A DNA stretch of 64,000 nt from Brachionus sp. 'Tiscar' (GCA_006352455.1 VANL01000023.1:52032-116031), one strand, 5' to 3'. Numbered from the stretch's first letter, positions 44,095-56,754 are shown. Translations and numbers: made by a program. Notes: generated by a model from the letters alone, not told the origin.

Positions 44095-47000
44095 TTAAAA
44101 AAATTTGAAATTTAATTTAATAAATACATTTTCTCTAAATTGAAGTAAGCCGATCATTATAATCAAACATATCATAGTACTTCCTAAAGCGATACCAGTC
44201 ATGAGTATATTTTTTGATGGAGTAATAAATAGCTGCATTTTCCAGCTAATTAAATCAATTAAAATTAATTTTTTTTTTAATTTTTATTTTTACTTGTATG
44301 TATTATAGCGTGGATATGGATTTATAACTAGCTGTGAGTTTGGAATTATTTGATGCCATTCTTTGAAAAAACCATGAATTTTTCCATTATCTGCCAAAAT
44401 TCCAACAGACAAATGTTCTACAAAGTTGGGAGTTGGTCCTAAGCCGAATATAATGTATGGCAATTGAAGTGACATATAGCTACTCTGAGATAATTGAGTT
44501 GCATACATAACTACCCTTTGATATTCGTTTGAAATCGACTCTATTTTAACCAATGCTCCCGGATAATTTAGGCCATAAGGAATGCTCTGATAAAGACATT
44601 TTGCTTTACTGCAACTACCTGGAATCACCATTACTTTAATAAAATACACATCGTCGTAGTAGTCGTTCTTAAGCGCTACAATACGATAATTATTTTGCTT
44701 TTCTTCAATTACAAGTAAGATATCTAAATAGCCATCATCATACAAATCAAAAAAGGAGGCTTGAACTACATTGTTATATGAATATAGACTTGAAATATGC
44801 TGATCCATTTCAAATGTACGGTTGAATGTATATGACGTATTTAGGGCCATATTGGCTGTGTTTTTCATTAAAACAGCAAATTTTTCTCTAGGTTCACTTA
44901 TTTAATGTATTAAATTTTGAAAAATAAAAAAAAAATTAATTAAATTAAATTTTTACTTTTTGTCCAGTCTCTCGAGAACAAGCATAAGGTCTAAATAGCC
45001 GTTTAAATTATAATCTCCCGATTTTACACTAATGCTATTTCCCCAGTTGGAATTCAAATTGCTTTGTGGTATAAATCTATAATTACCAAAATCGATTGGG
45101 ATTTGATTCCACTTGAAAAATAAAATTAATATTTACATATTTAGACATATTTTTATTTTCATAATAAAAATTTAAAAAAATAATCTCTAATTCTTCTCGC
45201 CAAATGGTGAAATCCTCTAAATCTTATTACCTGATGTCTTTTATTTTCATTAATTTTTTTTTTAATAAAAATTATTTATTTATAAGCTTTTTAGTTTAAT
45301 TGATAAATATTTGTAAGAAATAGTAAAACAAAATGTTGGCAAACAGCAAGTTACTTCTTCAAGGATTTTAACTTTATTTGATTTTTAAAGAATTAAAAAA
45401 ATAATAAAAAAACACCTTTAAAAACCATCTTCTTTATGCAGATGACTGCAAGATCCGTTTGAACCATTTAAGTTACTTCAAGATGATATTGATTCATTAA
45501 TTTTCTAGTTTAACGAGTGGTCTATGGGTCTGAATTTTGATAAATGCCAGATTATGAGTTTTAGTCGAAATCAAGGGCTTAAAAACGATTATATTATGGC
45601 TGATTTAGCGAATGGAAGAGCTCATTTTGTTTCAAGATTTCAGATTCAGAAAGAATTAAGAATTTGGATCCGATTTAAAATGGCATTCGCAAGTGTGATC
45701 GATCTAATATTCTGTAGCTTCAAAAGGCAACAGAATATTAGATCAAGCTCGTTATGGTATTAAATTTCGGACGCAAATGGTCATTAAATTACTTAATACA
45801 AGTCTTTTAAGGCCTTATTTAGGGTACGTTAATCCAGGATGGTGCCCATATCTACAGAAAGATATACACCGAAGAGCTACTTGTGCTATTTCTGGTTTAA
45901 AAAATCTAAAATACGATCAAAGACTTAAAGCTCTAAATTTTACCAATTTAGCTAAAAGGCGCATGCAATTCAAATGTTAAAAGTAAAAAGAAAACATTAA
46001 TCACGTCAGTTGGCAATCTCCAATCATTTTTTCAATCAGAAGTCCAAGAGGCCATTACATCCGTACAGAATCAGAAGATAAATAATCAAGAATTTTGCCC
46101 AACCGTACAAATTCTTCACAAACCGTATAGTCAATTGCTGAAATATGTTGAGAATGGGTGCAATCGAAGCTCAATCAAGCTATGATTTAAAAAAGCCAAA
46201 AACCGTTCAACAAATAAGCCGGTTTGATCAGATCGCGTCCAAAACTATTTTCAATTAAATTTATAACAAGTTATTGAATAAAAATATTTCTTATACAATT
46301 TCTTTTTTAATTTTTTAAATAAGTTCAAATGAATTTTTAATTTAGGAAATCCAGTTTTGAAAAATTAGAAGTAGAATTTTGCTTTTTTAATATCATGTCT
46401 TACCTTCTGTATGAATATCTGAAATTCTAGAAGATTTATTTGAAATTTTTTTGCTAGATTAACTATCAGAAAATGTAATTTTAATAAGGCATTGTAAAAT
46501 TTAGTACAAAAAACAAAAAAATATCAAAAATACCAAAGCTGAAGGAGCATAGCATGTTCTGTAAATTGTAAATCCTTTGTACTAGCATATGTTTTTTGTG
46601 AAAAACTATACAACTCATCTGCAAAATTAAGAATTTTAGTTCAAAAAGAAATCATTGTGAATTTAGGATTTTTTTCTTCAACTGTCTGGTGGTAAAGAGG
46701 ATGTTCTAGGTGCTAGAATTTACACAACATATTTTTGCTTCTTTAAAACTTGAGCTTTGACATTTTGATATTTTTTTTCGTTCTTAATTTCACAATGACT
46801 TTTACTGAGAAAATAAACAAAAAGAGGATTATAAGTGTTAATATAATTGTTAAAAAAATTCTTAAAATATATTCTGTAAAATTTTGGAGATAGTTTATTG
46901 ATATACCAAGGCATTGTGAAATTTCATACAAAACTTCCACTTCAAAAACAAAAAATTTTGTTTTAATTATCAAAAACTTGATCTGCAGATAAAACAAAAT

Positions 47001-48425
47001 AAAACAACTGTGGTTTCATCCACTGCCGAAGTCTGCAAAACTGCAGGCTATTTAAAAGTATAAAAAATAAAACGCAATTATTTGGCACATATTTTGCAAA
47101 CTTCTGCAGTGGATGAAATCACAGTTGTTTCAATGCCATATACAAGTAGACTTAATCCTATCTTGAATTTAAAAGATTTTTAATATCTCATTTTATTTTG
47201 CATTAAATAGGTTTACATATGAAAAATATGCTAAAGACTTTGAAATTCAATTAAACTAAAAATGTGCATAGATTCCATAAGAAAAATACTTAAATTAAAA
47301 ATTTTTTTCTAGTTTAAAACTTGTTTTTTAATCTTGATAATAAAAACTAGCTCATGAAATTTCAAAAAATGCTTACCTTTTTTAATTTTCGAATAAAAAT
47401 AAACGAATTCGAACATTGATTGTCATTGCAGCAAGGAAGCAAATGCTCAATTTCACCATCGCTATCAAAATCACCAAACAAAGATTGACCATAAACAAAT
47501 GACTCATTAGGCACCTGATACAAATCGGTTTTTTCATATTTATTTGTAAATTCATTCAATTGAAGTACATAAAAAATAATTTTGTTGTTAGTATCTCGGC
47601 CAGTTAACACCAAATCAGACTTAAAATCGCCATTTACATCCGTAATTGTATGAGCAAATCCGTTTTTTAGTCTAACACTCTCATCTAGATGAATTAAAGT
47701 CATATTTAAAATGTTTCCATTAGAGCTTCAATGGAAAAATAAATAAAATTTTCTTTATTTTTTCCTAATTAATAAAAATCTCACTCGAATAAATAAAAAT
47801 TTGCATTTTCTTGATTATTGATATTTAGCAAAACGTCAAGTTTTCCGTCTCCATCAAAACTTAAAACAAAAATTCTATTAAAAAACGAATAATAATATTT
47901 TAAATTTTAAATTACTCAGCAACAAAAGGTTGATCGAGTAAGCTAAGATTGAATTTTTTTTCCATTCCAGCTTCATTGTGGTATTTGGCTGTCATATTGC
48001 CTTGATAAAAACTCATTCTGTACTCGTCAGCCATTTTGTAAGTGACTAATAAATCCATGACTGAATCACCGGTAAAGTCTCCAGGAACGATATTAACAAT
48101 CGGTGAATTAACACTAATTACGAAATTAAGTTTAATTTTCAAGAGCTTAAATTTTGTCTGCTTTTGCTTACTTTAGAACCTGAGAGCGGGAGAAAAGAGG
48201 CTCTTTTTCCTGTGCGAGCCATATTTCAATCTGGTCACCAGTTTTGGTCACGCAAATGATGTCTACAAATTTGTCGGCATTAAAATCGCCATATGCGTGC
48301 GGAACGCACTGTAAATTGTTGAACAAATCGCTGTCTATCGGCGAAAATGTGTCCCTGATCGAAATGCAGTAGTTTATAAGACTAAAAATGACGGCCAAAA
48401 GTAGCCTCATATTGTGTCTATTCAT
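44095..48425 (-). CDS. ITFG1: T-cell immunomodulatory protein homologue (TIP/ITFG1), FG-GAP beta-propeller membrane protein
   Basis: Seven exons with matching phases: 48172-48425, 47916-48113, 47785-47859, 47377-47725, 44957-45111, 44294-44896 and 44095-44245; 594 residues against about 612 in human. It starts with a signal peptide (MRLLLAVIFSLINYCIS). Seven FG-GAP calcium-loop repeats follow: DFNADKFVDI, DFTGDSVMDL, DFDGDGKLDV, DVNGDFKSDL, DFDSDGEIEH, DYNLNGYLDL and DLYDDGYLDI, consistent with a seven-bladed propeller. The C-terminal part carries the family-specific block GLNYPGA ... QLSQSSYMSLQLPY ... FGLGPTPNFVEHLSVG ... EWHQIIPNSQLVI(N)PYP, then a TM helix (LMTGIALGSTMICLIIMIGL) and a short cytosolic tail. 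Human TIP has the same order. The protein is a type I membrane protein with roles proposed in cell adhesion/immune modulation. The 2.3-kb fourth intron holds a LINE remnant and a MITE. Confidence 0.93.
45420..46250 (+). pseudogene. Decayed LINE inserted antisense in ITFG1 intron
   Basis: The plus strand reads LYADDCKI (the catalytic YADD box) at about 45433-45456, then FNEWSMGLNFDKCQIMSFSR (usual: W-x2-W-x-M-x-FN-x2-KC-x-VM). Later TSLLRPYLGYVNPGWCPYLQ and KDIHRRATCAISGLKNLKYD match the LVRPHLEY-x3-W-P-x2-KKDI-x-RRATK block. Frames change at least twice and parts are deleted. The family resembles the copy at 42565. Confidence 0.8.
47002..47130. mobile_element. MITE-like element in ITFG1 intron
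   Basis: The left end AAACAACTGTGGTTTCATCC-ACTGC and right end GCAGTGGATGAAATCACAGT-TGTTT are inverted repeats of about 30 bases with two mismatches. GTCTGCAAAACTGCAGGC and TTTGCAAACTTCTGC extend the pairing. No ORF. The last bases of the window (CTGCAACGGATGAACTGC) resemble this end and may be another copy running off the edge. Confidence 0.8.
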
Positions 48426-50462
48426 AACGTATTGATGGTCAATAATCTTTTTGCGTGTGGGGTTTACTTAAAATTTTTAACCATAAAAGCAAAAATATTA
48501 AAAAAAAAACAAATTTTCTAATGCAAATTATAAATATATTGCAAGTTTTATTATAATTTTTTATGTTGTTGTGTTGATTATAAGCTATCATTTGCATTTT
48601 ACATAATATAAGGTATGAATATATGTGATTGCAAAAAAACCCTATTTGCATTTGGGATTCGAAATTTAGCCGAAACAAATGCGCACAGCTATTAGGCCAG
48701 AGATAATTAGAGTAAATTAATTTATCAACATGTTCTTAAGGACCTCATACAAGACAAACAAAACAAATAGAAATTTAGGTTAACCATATGAATATTGTCT
48801 AGCATGTTTTTTTACTCGGTTCTCACTGAATTTTGTTTTCAAACAGTCTCTAATTGAGAAATTTTAAAATTGGTCAAACAAGCCCTGCATAAATCATCTG
48901 ATACAAAAAAAAATTAAAATTTAAAAACAAAAACTATCATCATTTATTTATTGGGCAAATATAAAAATACAATTGAAAATAAATGTCTGTCTGATCTTGA
49001 TCTATTTTTTTTTGCTTCAAAAATGACACCATTTGGGGTTTTTTCTTTCTGAGAAATTTTATTTTTATTTTACCCAACATTAAAAAGGTATTTGATTTTA
49101 AGTCTAAAAATTAATGACTTACAAAATAGACTAGCTTACAAAAATGAGCCTCCATTCATGGTTTTACGATAAATATTATTTTAAATTTTTTTTTTTTGTA
49201 AAACTGATGCATGGCTTCTTTAGCAAATAAGTTTTCACTTTTATCCAAAAACATATCGTATAAAAACTCTTACTTACTTTAAATTTTTTTTTAAAAATAC
49301 TTATTTTTTTTAATGTTATATTTTTCAGCATAAATGATAATTATAAAATTATAGACCTAATAGAGTATATAACATTAATATTAATAGCCATTAATGATTC
49401 ACTATATTCATTAATTAATCATATAAAGATTTATTGTCATTATATTTTAGGATGTATATATGAAAGGAAAATATATATAATTTTGCATGGTTGGTATAAC
49501 ATCATGTATGTGAGAATGAAACAAAGTCGATCATTTTTTTTCTGATTCATACAATTTTGGCATGCCTAAACTCTGTATTATATTTTTTGATACTTTAAAG
49601 TAAGGTAAATTTTGCAAAAATTCAACTTTCCCAATAGAAGAAACTAAGGCTGTTTGAAGTTGTTTCTATTGTTTTTTTTTTAAAGTTTTTAAAGGGCTGA
49701 TGAAAATATGTGACTTAATGTTTTTTTGTATGGCATCTATTTAATGGGTTATTGTTTAATTTTTATGGTTAGTACTTGATAATCAGTAGAATAATTGTCA
49801 AGACAGTAAAAAAAAATTAAAAGTTATTAAAAATGGTTAATTGAATATAAAAGAAAATGATAAAATATTCAGCAATATGGTAGCGATTTAGTTAAAACAA
49901 TTGACTGCTGACTACAATTGGGCTAAAAGCAATAAAAAATTTAGTTCAATTACATTACACAGAGTTTTGTTGTCAAGCTAGCGATGACATTAAAATAACA
50001 AAAGATAGTATCAGCACTATTACCAAAATACATTTGACCAGTTTAACTTTACTTGTTCAATATACTTCAAAAAATAAGTAGTTTAGCAATTCGTTTAAAA
50101 TATGCGAAGCGTCCAGCTTAGGAAAAACAAGTTCCAATTTGAGAAAAAAGGAAACGTGATAGGCCAATTAAATAAAAAAAAGCATTATTTAAAAACTATA
50201 ATTGAATCATGAACTGACCAATTTTTTCTTTTACAGCTAAAAATTATTTTTTTTATGATAAGAATTTTAATTAATACTGACCATTTATTTAGTCCCCATT
50301 TTTTTAGGATATTTTAAATGTATTTCTTTTTTTTTTAATAAATAAGATTGTCATCAATGCATTTTAATTAAGTTGGAGATCTGAAATTTTTTCAAAAAAA
50401 GCTGGCTTAATTAAGAATGAACAGAAATGCTTTAAATGTGGTTGTAAAATTCACACTAAAAT

Positions 50463-50645
50463 AGAATTTAGTTCTTGTTTTAAAAGGCATTGTGAATGTT
50501 GGAACAAATGGGTGATACATGCTTTGAATCAGCTGATACATTTGGCAGAACAAGTTTTAGACTTATGGAAAAAAACAATTAAAGATTTTTGTTCTTGCTT
50601 TTTTGTCTCAAAATTCATAATGCCTTTTAAAACAAGAGAGAGAAA
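50463..50645. repeat. Inverted repeat pair
   Basis: TTCTTGTTTTAAAAGGCATT-GTGAATG on the left pairs with ATTCATAATGCCTTTTAAAA-CAAGA on the right, about 25 bases per arm around a 130-base loop without an ORF. The core GGCATTGTGAA also appears near 46910 and, as GGCATTGTAAA, near 46490. Confidence 0.6.
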
Positions 50646-51079
50646 TATGATATAATTTATAATGAGGCCAGAAAACATCTAACATTGGCTTTGAGAAAAC
50701 ATGCAATTCCAATCTCGTGTCAAATATACTTGCTTTAATAAAAATAGACTAATGAATCAAAATTCATAAAGCTAAAAAGCAATCAATCTAATTTAAAGTT
50801 AGTAAACTTAGTCTTTTTTACTTTTTGATAAAATTAATTTATTTATGAATTGAAAAAACTTTTAGCACTTAACTAGAAATGTTATAACATTAATAAACAC
50901 TTTGATCATAAAAATATAAATATTGGTCACAAATAAGACAAATCATAAATTAGTGGTAATTAATTCTAAATTCACTCATAGGCAAAAAAGCTTATTTTAA
51001 GATTTTTTTCTTAAAGTAATTATTTTAAAATAATTTAGAAAAAATATAAAAATTTTGATAATTTTTTACCAAAATGAAT

Positions 51080-51345
51080 CAAAAAAAAAAGATAACAGGA
51101 AACCACTTCGCCTAAAAAATATTGATTACTTGGGTATTAATTCAAAGCCAAAAACAATTTTTAAAAGTGTAAAGATTTTAAGAATTTATATTAATTGGAA
51201 AAAAAAATTTTTTTTCTATCTAAATTTTATGTATAAATTAGAAGTTTACCACTTCTATAAATCAAGTTACCTGTTACATCAGATTATGCCGAGAAATAGA
51301 AAAGATATATTTTAACTTGGAATCTTTGGTGTTTTCTCTGGCGAT
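51080..51345 (+). pseudogene. LINE-like fragment
   Basis: Within the open stretch 51055-51315 the segment FKSVKILRIYINWKKKFFFY, LNFMYKLEVYHFYKSSYLLH and QIMPRNRKDIF follows the LINE pattern S-x-KILG-I-x-ID-x-K-L-x-F-x2-H-I-x(15)-L-x2-SYLLP-x2-RK-x2-Y found between the RT fingers and the RPHLxY motif. Conservation is weak. Confidence 0.45.
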
Positions 51346-54087
51346 TGAAAATATACTCCATTAAAGCTATTTTAATTGCCAGTGAAAAAAAAATTTAATA
51401 AACAATCCAATTTCTATTAGAAAACAAAAATAATATTTTTTTTTTAAATTACAGGCTTTTAATAAAATTTTAAAATCTTCCCATGTGAACTAATAAGTCT
51501 AGTGAATATAGTCTTTAATTAAAGAAACACAAAATAAAGTCAATCTATATTTTATTAATATATTAGAAGAATAATTTTGAATGCCGACATGCAAGCTTTT
51601 TCTAACTAATAATTTGAATACCAAAAATTGACTTGTATAAATCAAATTATTTTTAATATTTTTTACTATGATTACCTCGATCCAAAAATGGATTGGTTTA
51701 AAAGCAATCAAATTAAATCAAATTAGATTATTTCGGTCAACCAAAAAATCAAATATATTATTAAAAACATTAACCTTTTAGCAAAAAAAAATAGAATAAG
51801 AATATTAATTTTTTATCAATTAATAATCCAAAAATGGTAAAGATTTTTTTATAATTTAAGATAATTTAAAATGAAAAGCATGCTTAAATATTTAAACAAA
51901 ATATATAGGTGATTAATAACTGGCCTTTAAAATAGAAAAATTTTTCAGCATCGATTAAAGTGTATACACCCAGTGATTAAGATATTCATTGAAAGAAATA
52001 CTCGAAAAAAACAATTTTGAATTTCTTTTTGTTTAGATTAATACTAATATATCCTAAATATGCTCATATTTAATCTCAAAGGTGGTTTCAATGAAACAAT
52101 GGAAAGGGAGGGAAAATCTTAAGTTTACAGTTTAAAATATTTAATCTTTTTACAAAAATAAAATATGAAAAATCTGTTTTTTATTTTCAAATTAGGACTT
52201 ATTAGGGTTATTTATTAGATTTAATTAAATTTTAAGCCCTTAAGTAAAACAATTTTTGTATTATTTAAATCTGAAAACAAAAAAAAAGATTTACATTTAA
52301 ATTAAAAACTAATTATTAATTTAAAAAAAAATCCTGATTTAAAAATTTTAAAAAAAAATTTAATTTTGAATCGACATAAATAAAAGGACTAATCTACAAA
52401 TTTAAAAACTTTTAAGTTTGAAAGACCGTCCTCTGATTTAAATCCCAACATAAGAAATAAAAGTACTTTAGCGAAATTAGAAGCTAATTTTTTTCCTAAT
52501 AATTTTTAAAAAACTAACATATTCTATTCAAAATTTTATCTTTTAAATTTGCTGTTTTTTAATTGTTTTTTTGCTTTTTAAATGTGACTAGTTTAAATTT
52601 TCAGTTTTAAAATAAAAAGTTATCAGTTAAGACTTATCTCAGTTATATTAAGGTAGAAAAAAAAATTAGAGAATAAAAGAAAAACTCAGATCTTTTAAAA
52701 ATTAATAAGTTAAATATCATAGAAAAATATTATTTTCTAGTTTTAAAAAAGGTTTGTTTGGAATCTTAATATTTAGAAAAACAGTGATTTTTTTTCCGAT
52801 AAACACAAACGTTTAACATGGTGTGAAAAAATTAGCTAACTTTAAAGAAAAAAATTACCACAGTCAATAAAATGATTATCACTGACAGTAAATGTTTACT
52901 TAAAATCAAAAAATAAACACACATTTTGACAAATAATTACATAATATTTTACTATTCTTTATTTTACTAAAATTTTACAATAAATCTTACAATTAATAAA
53001 AAATTGCAGTGAGTAAAAACTTTTCTTTCACTATTATTATTTAATATTTTTTTAATAATAATTAATAAAGATTTTTATTTTATGTGAATAGTTTTTTTTT
53101 CTAGTTATTATTTCATTATTCAATAACTGAAACGCTTCATTAAATACAAGAAGAAGGCACTAAGTTAGTTAAATTCTTAGATAGAGTTTTAATGTAAATA
53201 TAATGATATAATTTGAAAAAAAACTTTTTTTAAAAACATTACTGTCGAAGAGACGGAAATTTTCGCTGGTGCAACAGATTCAAATGATGAAGAAGAGGTT
53301 GATTCAGCTGTTGAAGAAATTAATGAAGCCATTAATAAGTTTTCAAATAAATCAAACAAAAAATAAGTTCAGTAAAGAGAGGTATTCAAAAATTGCATTC
53401 CAAATTGCTGTCCAAAGAGCCCTTGGCAAACATACAAACTCAATAGCTTGTTCAGAGTGAGGTAGATTTATGGAAAATGTGCGTGGTGATAAGCAACTCA
53501 TCTCAAATATGTACTTTTTATTTTTGAAATCAAGTATTTTGAATAAATTTTACATTGGTCACAAAAATTAATCATAACTGGTCTCATATATTTTATTACT
53601 AAAAATTTTTAATAAAAAAATTATAAAAAATTTTTCTTTTAAAATTTTTTATTACTAGTCACATAACCAGATCCCAATTTTCTCAAAAATTTATAAAAGA
53701 GATTATATAATATATTAATATTCAAATTTTAATACATAAGAGCTGCAAACGGATTCAATAACTTCGGCTAAGGGCGAAATTTTCACTTGAATAGAGCATT
53801 AATTACGACTACAAATAATTAAATAATTCGAACTTTTTATAATCTTTATTATAAATGAAGAACAATTCTTTTAATTTTTATTGTTGCCAAAAAAAATTTG
53901 TTTCTATAATTAAAGACGTCTTTATTACAAGAAATCAGTCAAGGATTCTTATTATTAAGATATGATAAATTCTTAATATTAACATTTTTAAAATGGGTAC
54001 TTTTTATAAAAAATTATTTTAATTTAATTGTTTAAAAACTATTTTATTTATAAAGTAACTAACAAAAATATGATTTATTTACATAAA

Positions 54088-54890
54088 TTAATATCTGTCC
54101 TTTTTGTGATGATCTCTTCTATGTCTGTCTCTACTTCGACTTCTTTTTCTATGACGTTCTCGACTTCGATCTCTTTCTTTTCGTTTCTCTTTTTCTCGAG
54201 ATCTAGATCTTGACCTTTTTCGCTCTCTATCATCATATTTTCGTCTTTCATCCTTATCTCTTTCTGATTTTATTTCTTTCTGTATGCTTTTCTCTTTTTT
54301 TTCTTCATTCTGATGAAATTCACCTTGACAACCAGACTCTCTTAGAAATTTTGTAATTTCGTCAGCATCTTCATATTCTTTGGGAGGTCTATAGTTTCCT
54401 GCATGATCTACTTTTATTATGCGGCCCAATATCTAAAAAACTAAAGTAAATAAGAGTTTTTCTATTTTTTTAAAAGATACCAACTTTTGTGCCATTAAAA
54501 TTATCAACTGCTAGATCAGTACTTTTTTGATTTTCATAACACACAAATCCAAAACCTTTCGACTTACCAGTCTTGCGATCGCGGATCAAATTTATGTTCA
54601 CCACTTCTCCAAATCTTCATAATTTTAGTAGAAGAAATCGTTTACATAATAAAAAAAATACTGTGAAAAAACACAAATTATATCTCCTTCAGTTAGCTCA
54701 AATGGCATTCCTCCAAAAAATACCCAAGCACTATCTCTATACTGATTATGCCATGATTTTGTTGTTCCCACAGCTCCCAATTTTATCTCATTTTCAATTA
54801 ATTTTTGCAAATTTTTAGTCTGTCTTAAATTATTTGATTTAATTAAATTAATTTAAAATTTAACAATTATTTTTACGTTAAAGGATTCAT
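54088..54890 (-). CDS. RBMX2: RNA-binding motif protein X-linked 2 homologue (RBMX2; yeast Ist3/Snu17), spliceosomal RES complex
   Basis: Four exons: 54877-54890, 54662-54823, 54485-54614 and 54088-54432; phases agree and give 216 residues. It begins MNPLTQTKNLQKL, like human RBMX2 (MNPLT-x-VKLINEL), followed by SWHNQYRDSAWVFFGGMPFE. The single RRM has RNP2-like VFFGGMPF and RNP1 KSKGFGFVCYEN, then IICVFSQFGEVVNINLIRD and NGTKILGRIIKVDHAGNYRP, the last being the family-specific extension just after the RRM. The C-terminus is a long Arg/Ser/Asp/Lys-rich low-complexity tail ending RRDHHKKDRY. In yeast the orthologue forms the RES complex with Bud13 and Pml1 and acts in pre-mRNA splicing/retention in the nucleus. 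The first exon is only 14 coding bases, so ORF-based prediction misses the start. Confidence 0.95.
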
Positions 54891-55012
54891 TTTTAGTTTA
54901 AATTTGAAAATTAAATTTTTTATTTAAAAAAAAGAAATAAAAAAAATCATTAAAAATTAAAAAAAAATTTCAGTAAAAACTTAACATTTTGTTGTTTGAA
55001 ATTTGTTGAAAA

Positions 55013-55792
55013 TCAAATTTTAGAAATTCTCTTAAATATATTTAGGTTATTTTGAATCCATGGTAAAAATGACTTTTTTCTAATTTTTTCTGAATCTTGC
55101 TGCAAATGATGAAATCCTTTCGAATATAAAAGAAAATTTACTTCTTCAAATATTTTCTCATTTAAATGTGAAAGGCCTCCTTGTCCAGGACTAGCCCAAC
55201 TTAGTATTATTCCCTCACGAGCATGTCTAACCAAATTATCAATATAAATATCCTCATATTCTTTTGGGATGTGCTCGGCAACTTCTATGCTGATAATCCA
55301 ATCAAACTGGTTCAGATGATATACAGGTATGGTAAGATCCAAAAATTTAACAGTGTTATTTGTAGTTTCTTCGCAAAATGGTGCACCATCAAAAGCGTCA
55401 TAACTTCGGACATCATTAAAAAATTCAAATATTTCTTTATACAACCCTGGTCCATCGCCAAAACTTGCTACTCTTTTGTTTTTTAAATAAAAACTTAACT
55501 CTCTAGCTAGTTTTACATCAGTAACATGTTCTGAACTATTTTTGCCACTAAGCCGGGAGCACCATCCACCATTTAGGGATACATGTTCACTTATATTACA
55601 TGATAATTGACCATATTTCTTTGCCATTTGCATTAAGTTTATGGACAAGCTCTTTATCAATTTTAAACTATTTGATTTGCTATCATTCGATTTATGTAAT
55701 AGTTGCCTAAAAATGATCATAATAAAAAACAAAAACAAAACTGATATGAATAAATTTTTGAAAATAATTTTTAGCTTTTTAGTATATTTCAT
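55013..55792 (-). CDS. Membrane-anchored SAM-dependent methyltransferase-like protein
   Basis: 259 residues in one exon. An N-terminal basic stretch (MKYTKKLKIIFKN) and one hydrophobic helix (LFISVLFLFFIMIIFRQLL, about 14-32) suggest a type II membrane protein, likely Golgi/ER. The luminal part has class I methyltransferase marks: motif I VASFGDGPGLYK (SAM-binding Gly-rich loop), an acidic DAFDGAPF after strand 2, motif II FDWIISIEVAEHIP (Asp at the start, VAEHIP typical of Methyltransf_11/ubiE-like enzymes), and ILSWASPGQGGLSHLN for motif III with a following His-Leu-Asn. N-terminal to motif I is CNISEHVSLNGGWCSRLSG. Substrate unknown. A family of similar single-TM methyltransferase-like proteins exists in invertebrates and algae; I cannot name an orthologue. 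Confidence 0.8.
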   Translation of the reverse strand: MKYTKKLKIIFKNLFISVLFLFFIMIIFRQLLHKSNDSKSNSLKLIKSLSINLMQMAKKYGQLSCNISEHVSLNGGWCSRLSGKNSSEHVTDVKLARELSFYLKNKRVASFGDGPGLYKEIFEFFNDVRSYDAFDGAPFCEETTNNTVKFLDLTIPVYHLNQFDWIISIEVAEHIPKEYEDIYIDNLVRHAREGIILSWASPGQGGLSHLNEKIFEEVNFLLYSKGFHHLQQDSEKIRKKSFLPWIQNNLNIFKRISKI

Positions 55793-56754
55793 CTTTAGAA
55801 TAATGAAAAAAAATTCACTTTTTTTATAAAATTTCTTAAATTAAAATCAGATTTAAAAGAAAATTATTATTTTTTCTACAATTGTTAATTGCAATATTAA
55901 AAGTTTTTTTTTCTTTTAAATTTGTTTCCTTTAGTTAATGCTAATAAGTTTAAAAAAATATTAAAAAATTCATTAATTTATTTTAAAATTAATTTTTTAA
56001 CTTTGTTTATGAAGATTTTTGTGATAAATAGTTATGTTCATGTTGATAACTATATAGTCTCATTGCCTAGCATAAAAAGACGTAGAACAAAAAAGCAAAC
56101 TTGTCTAATTTATAATATGCTTGACTAAAGACTATTCTTGACTAAAAACTCTTTAAATGTCACTGCTTTAAAGCTATTGTGAATTTCAAAAACAAAATGA
56201 GCAAAAATTCTTTCTATTTAGAAAAATTAAAATTTACGAAAATAAAAAATATTTTTAAAAAATACTGCAACTTAGTTCTTTTCTTTACTCATACAAAATA
56301 AAAAAAGGAAATTATCTAAAAAAGAAAAGAGTATTGGCTAACCATGTTTGATTTATTTCTTTGAAGATACGTAATTTATAAAAATGCTAAAATGAAGCTT
56401 GTGGTCCCTCGCTTTAATTTAGGATTGATCACTTAAATGTCCCTGTACTTTTACTATAAAAGATCTGGAACGAATAAATAATCTTATCCGGTGTAAAAAA
56501 TAAGGAGGATGATTGATTTTAATTAGCTTATAAATTATGCCATCATGCCAAACTCTATCAAAAGTTTCAGTTTAATTTTTCCCCAATTTTATTAAGAATA
56601 TCACAAAAAATAAAAAAAAAAACCTTTTTTTCTCTGATTGTTTAATTTCTACTCACCTAGTTACTTCTTTTTTACATTTGATCACACCATTTTGTTTCTT
56701 TGTCACTTAACTCTTGATTTTTTAAATCGATTCTTAATTTTTTGTATAGATTAT
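55793..56754. other. Intergenic, with short LINE fragment
   Basis: AT-rich. On the minus strand about 56510-56575 reads ETFDRVWHDGIIYKLIK, the RT motif (SKAFDKVWH-x-G-L-x-YKL) also seen in the 63-kb LINE. Nothing else is recognised; the plus ORF at 55922-56128 is unsupported. Confidence 0.45.
56510..56580 (-). pseudogene. Short LINE reverse transcriptase fragment
   Basis: The frame encodes ETFDRVWHDGIIYKLIK, directly comparable to KAFDKVWHESIIYKLM in the LINE at 62900-63760. At DNA level TTATAAATTATGCCATCATG-CCAAAC matches TTATAAATTATACTTTCATG-CCAAAC there. No more of the element is recognisable around it. Confidence 0.65.

Larger units (their letters stand above)
48426..54087. other. Intergenic region with scattered repeats
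   Basis: 5.6 kb with no supported gene. It contains an inverted repeat pair (about 50463-50645), a LINE-like fragment (51080-51345) and a short acidic open stretch at 53241-53366 (TVEETEIFAGATDSNDEEEV ...) followed in another frame by SVKRGIQKLHSKLLSKEPLA. This last could be a decayed coding remnant; I do not recognise it. The promoter of ITFG1 should lie just above 48425. Confidence 0.45.

Noticed and set aside
46720..46997. Two overlapping minus-strand ORFs
   Set aside because: Low-complexity sequence inside the large ITFG1 intron.
55223..55486. 87-residue plus-strand ORF
   Set aside because: Shadow of the methyltransferase-like gene on the opposite strand.
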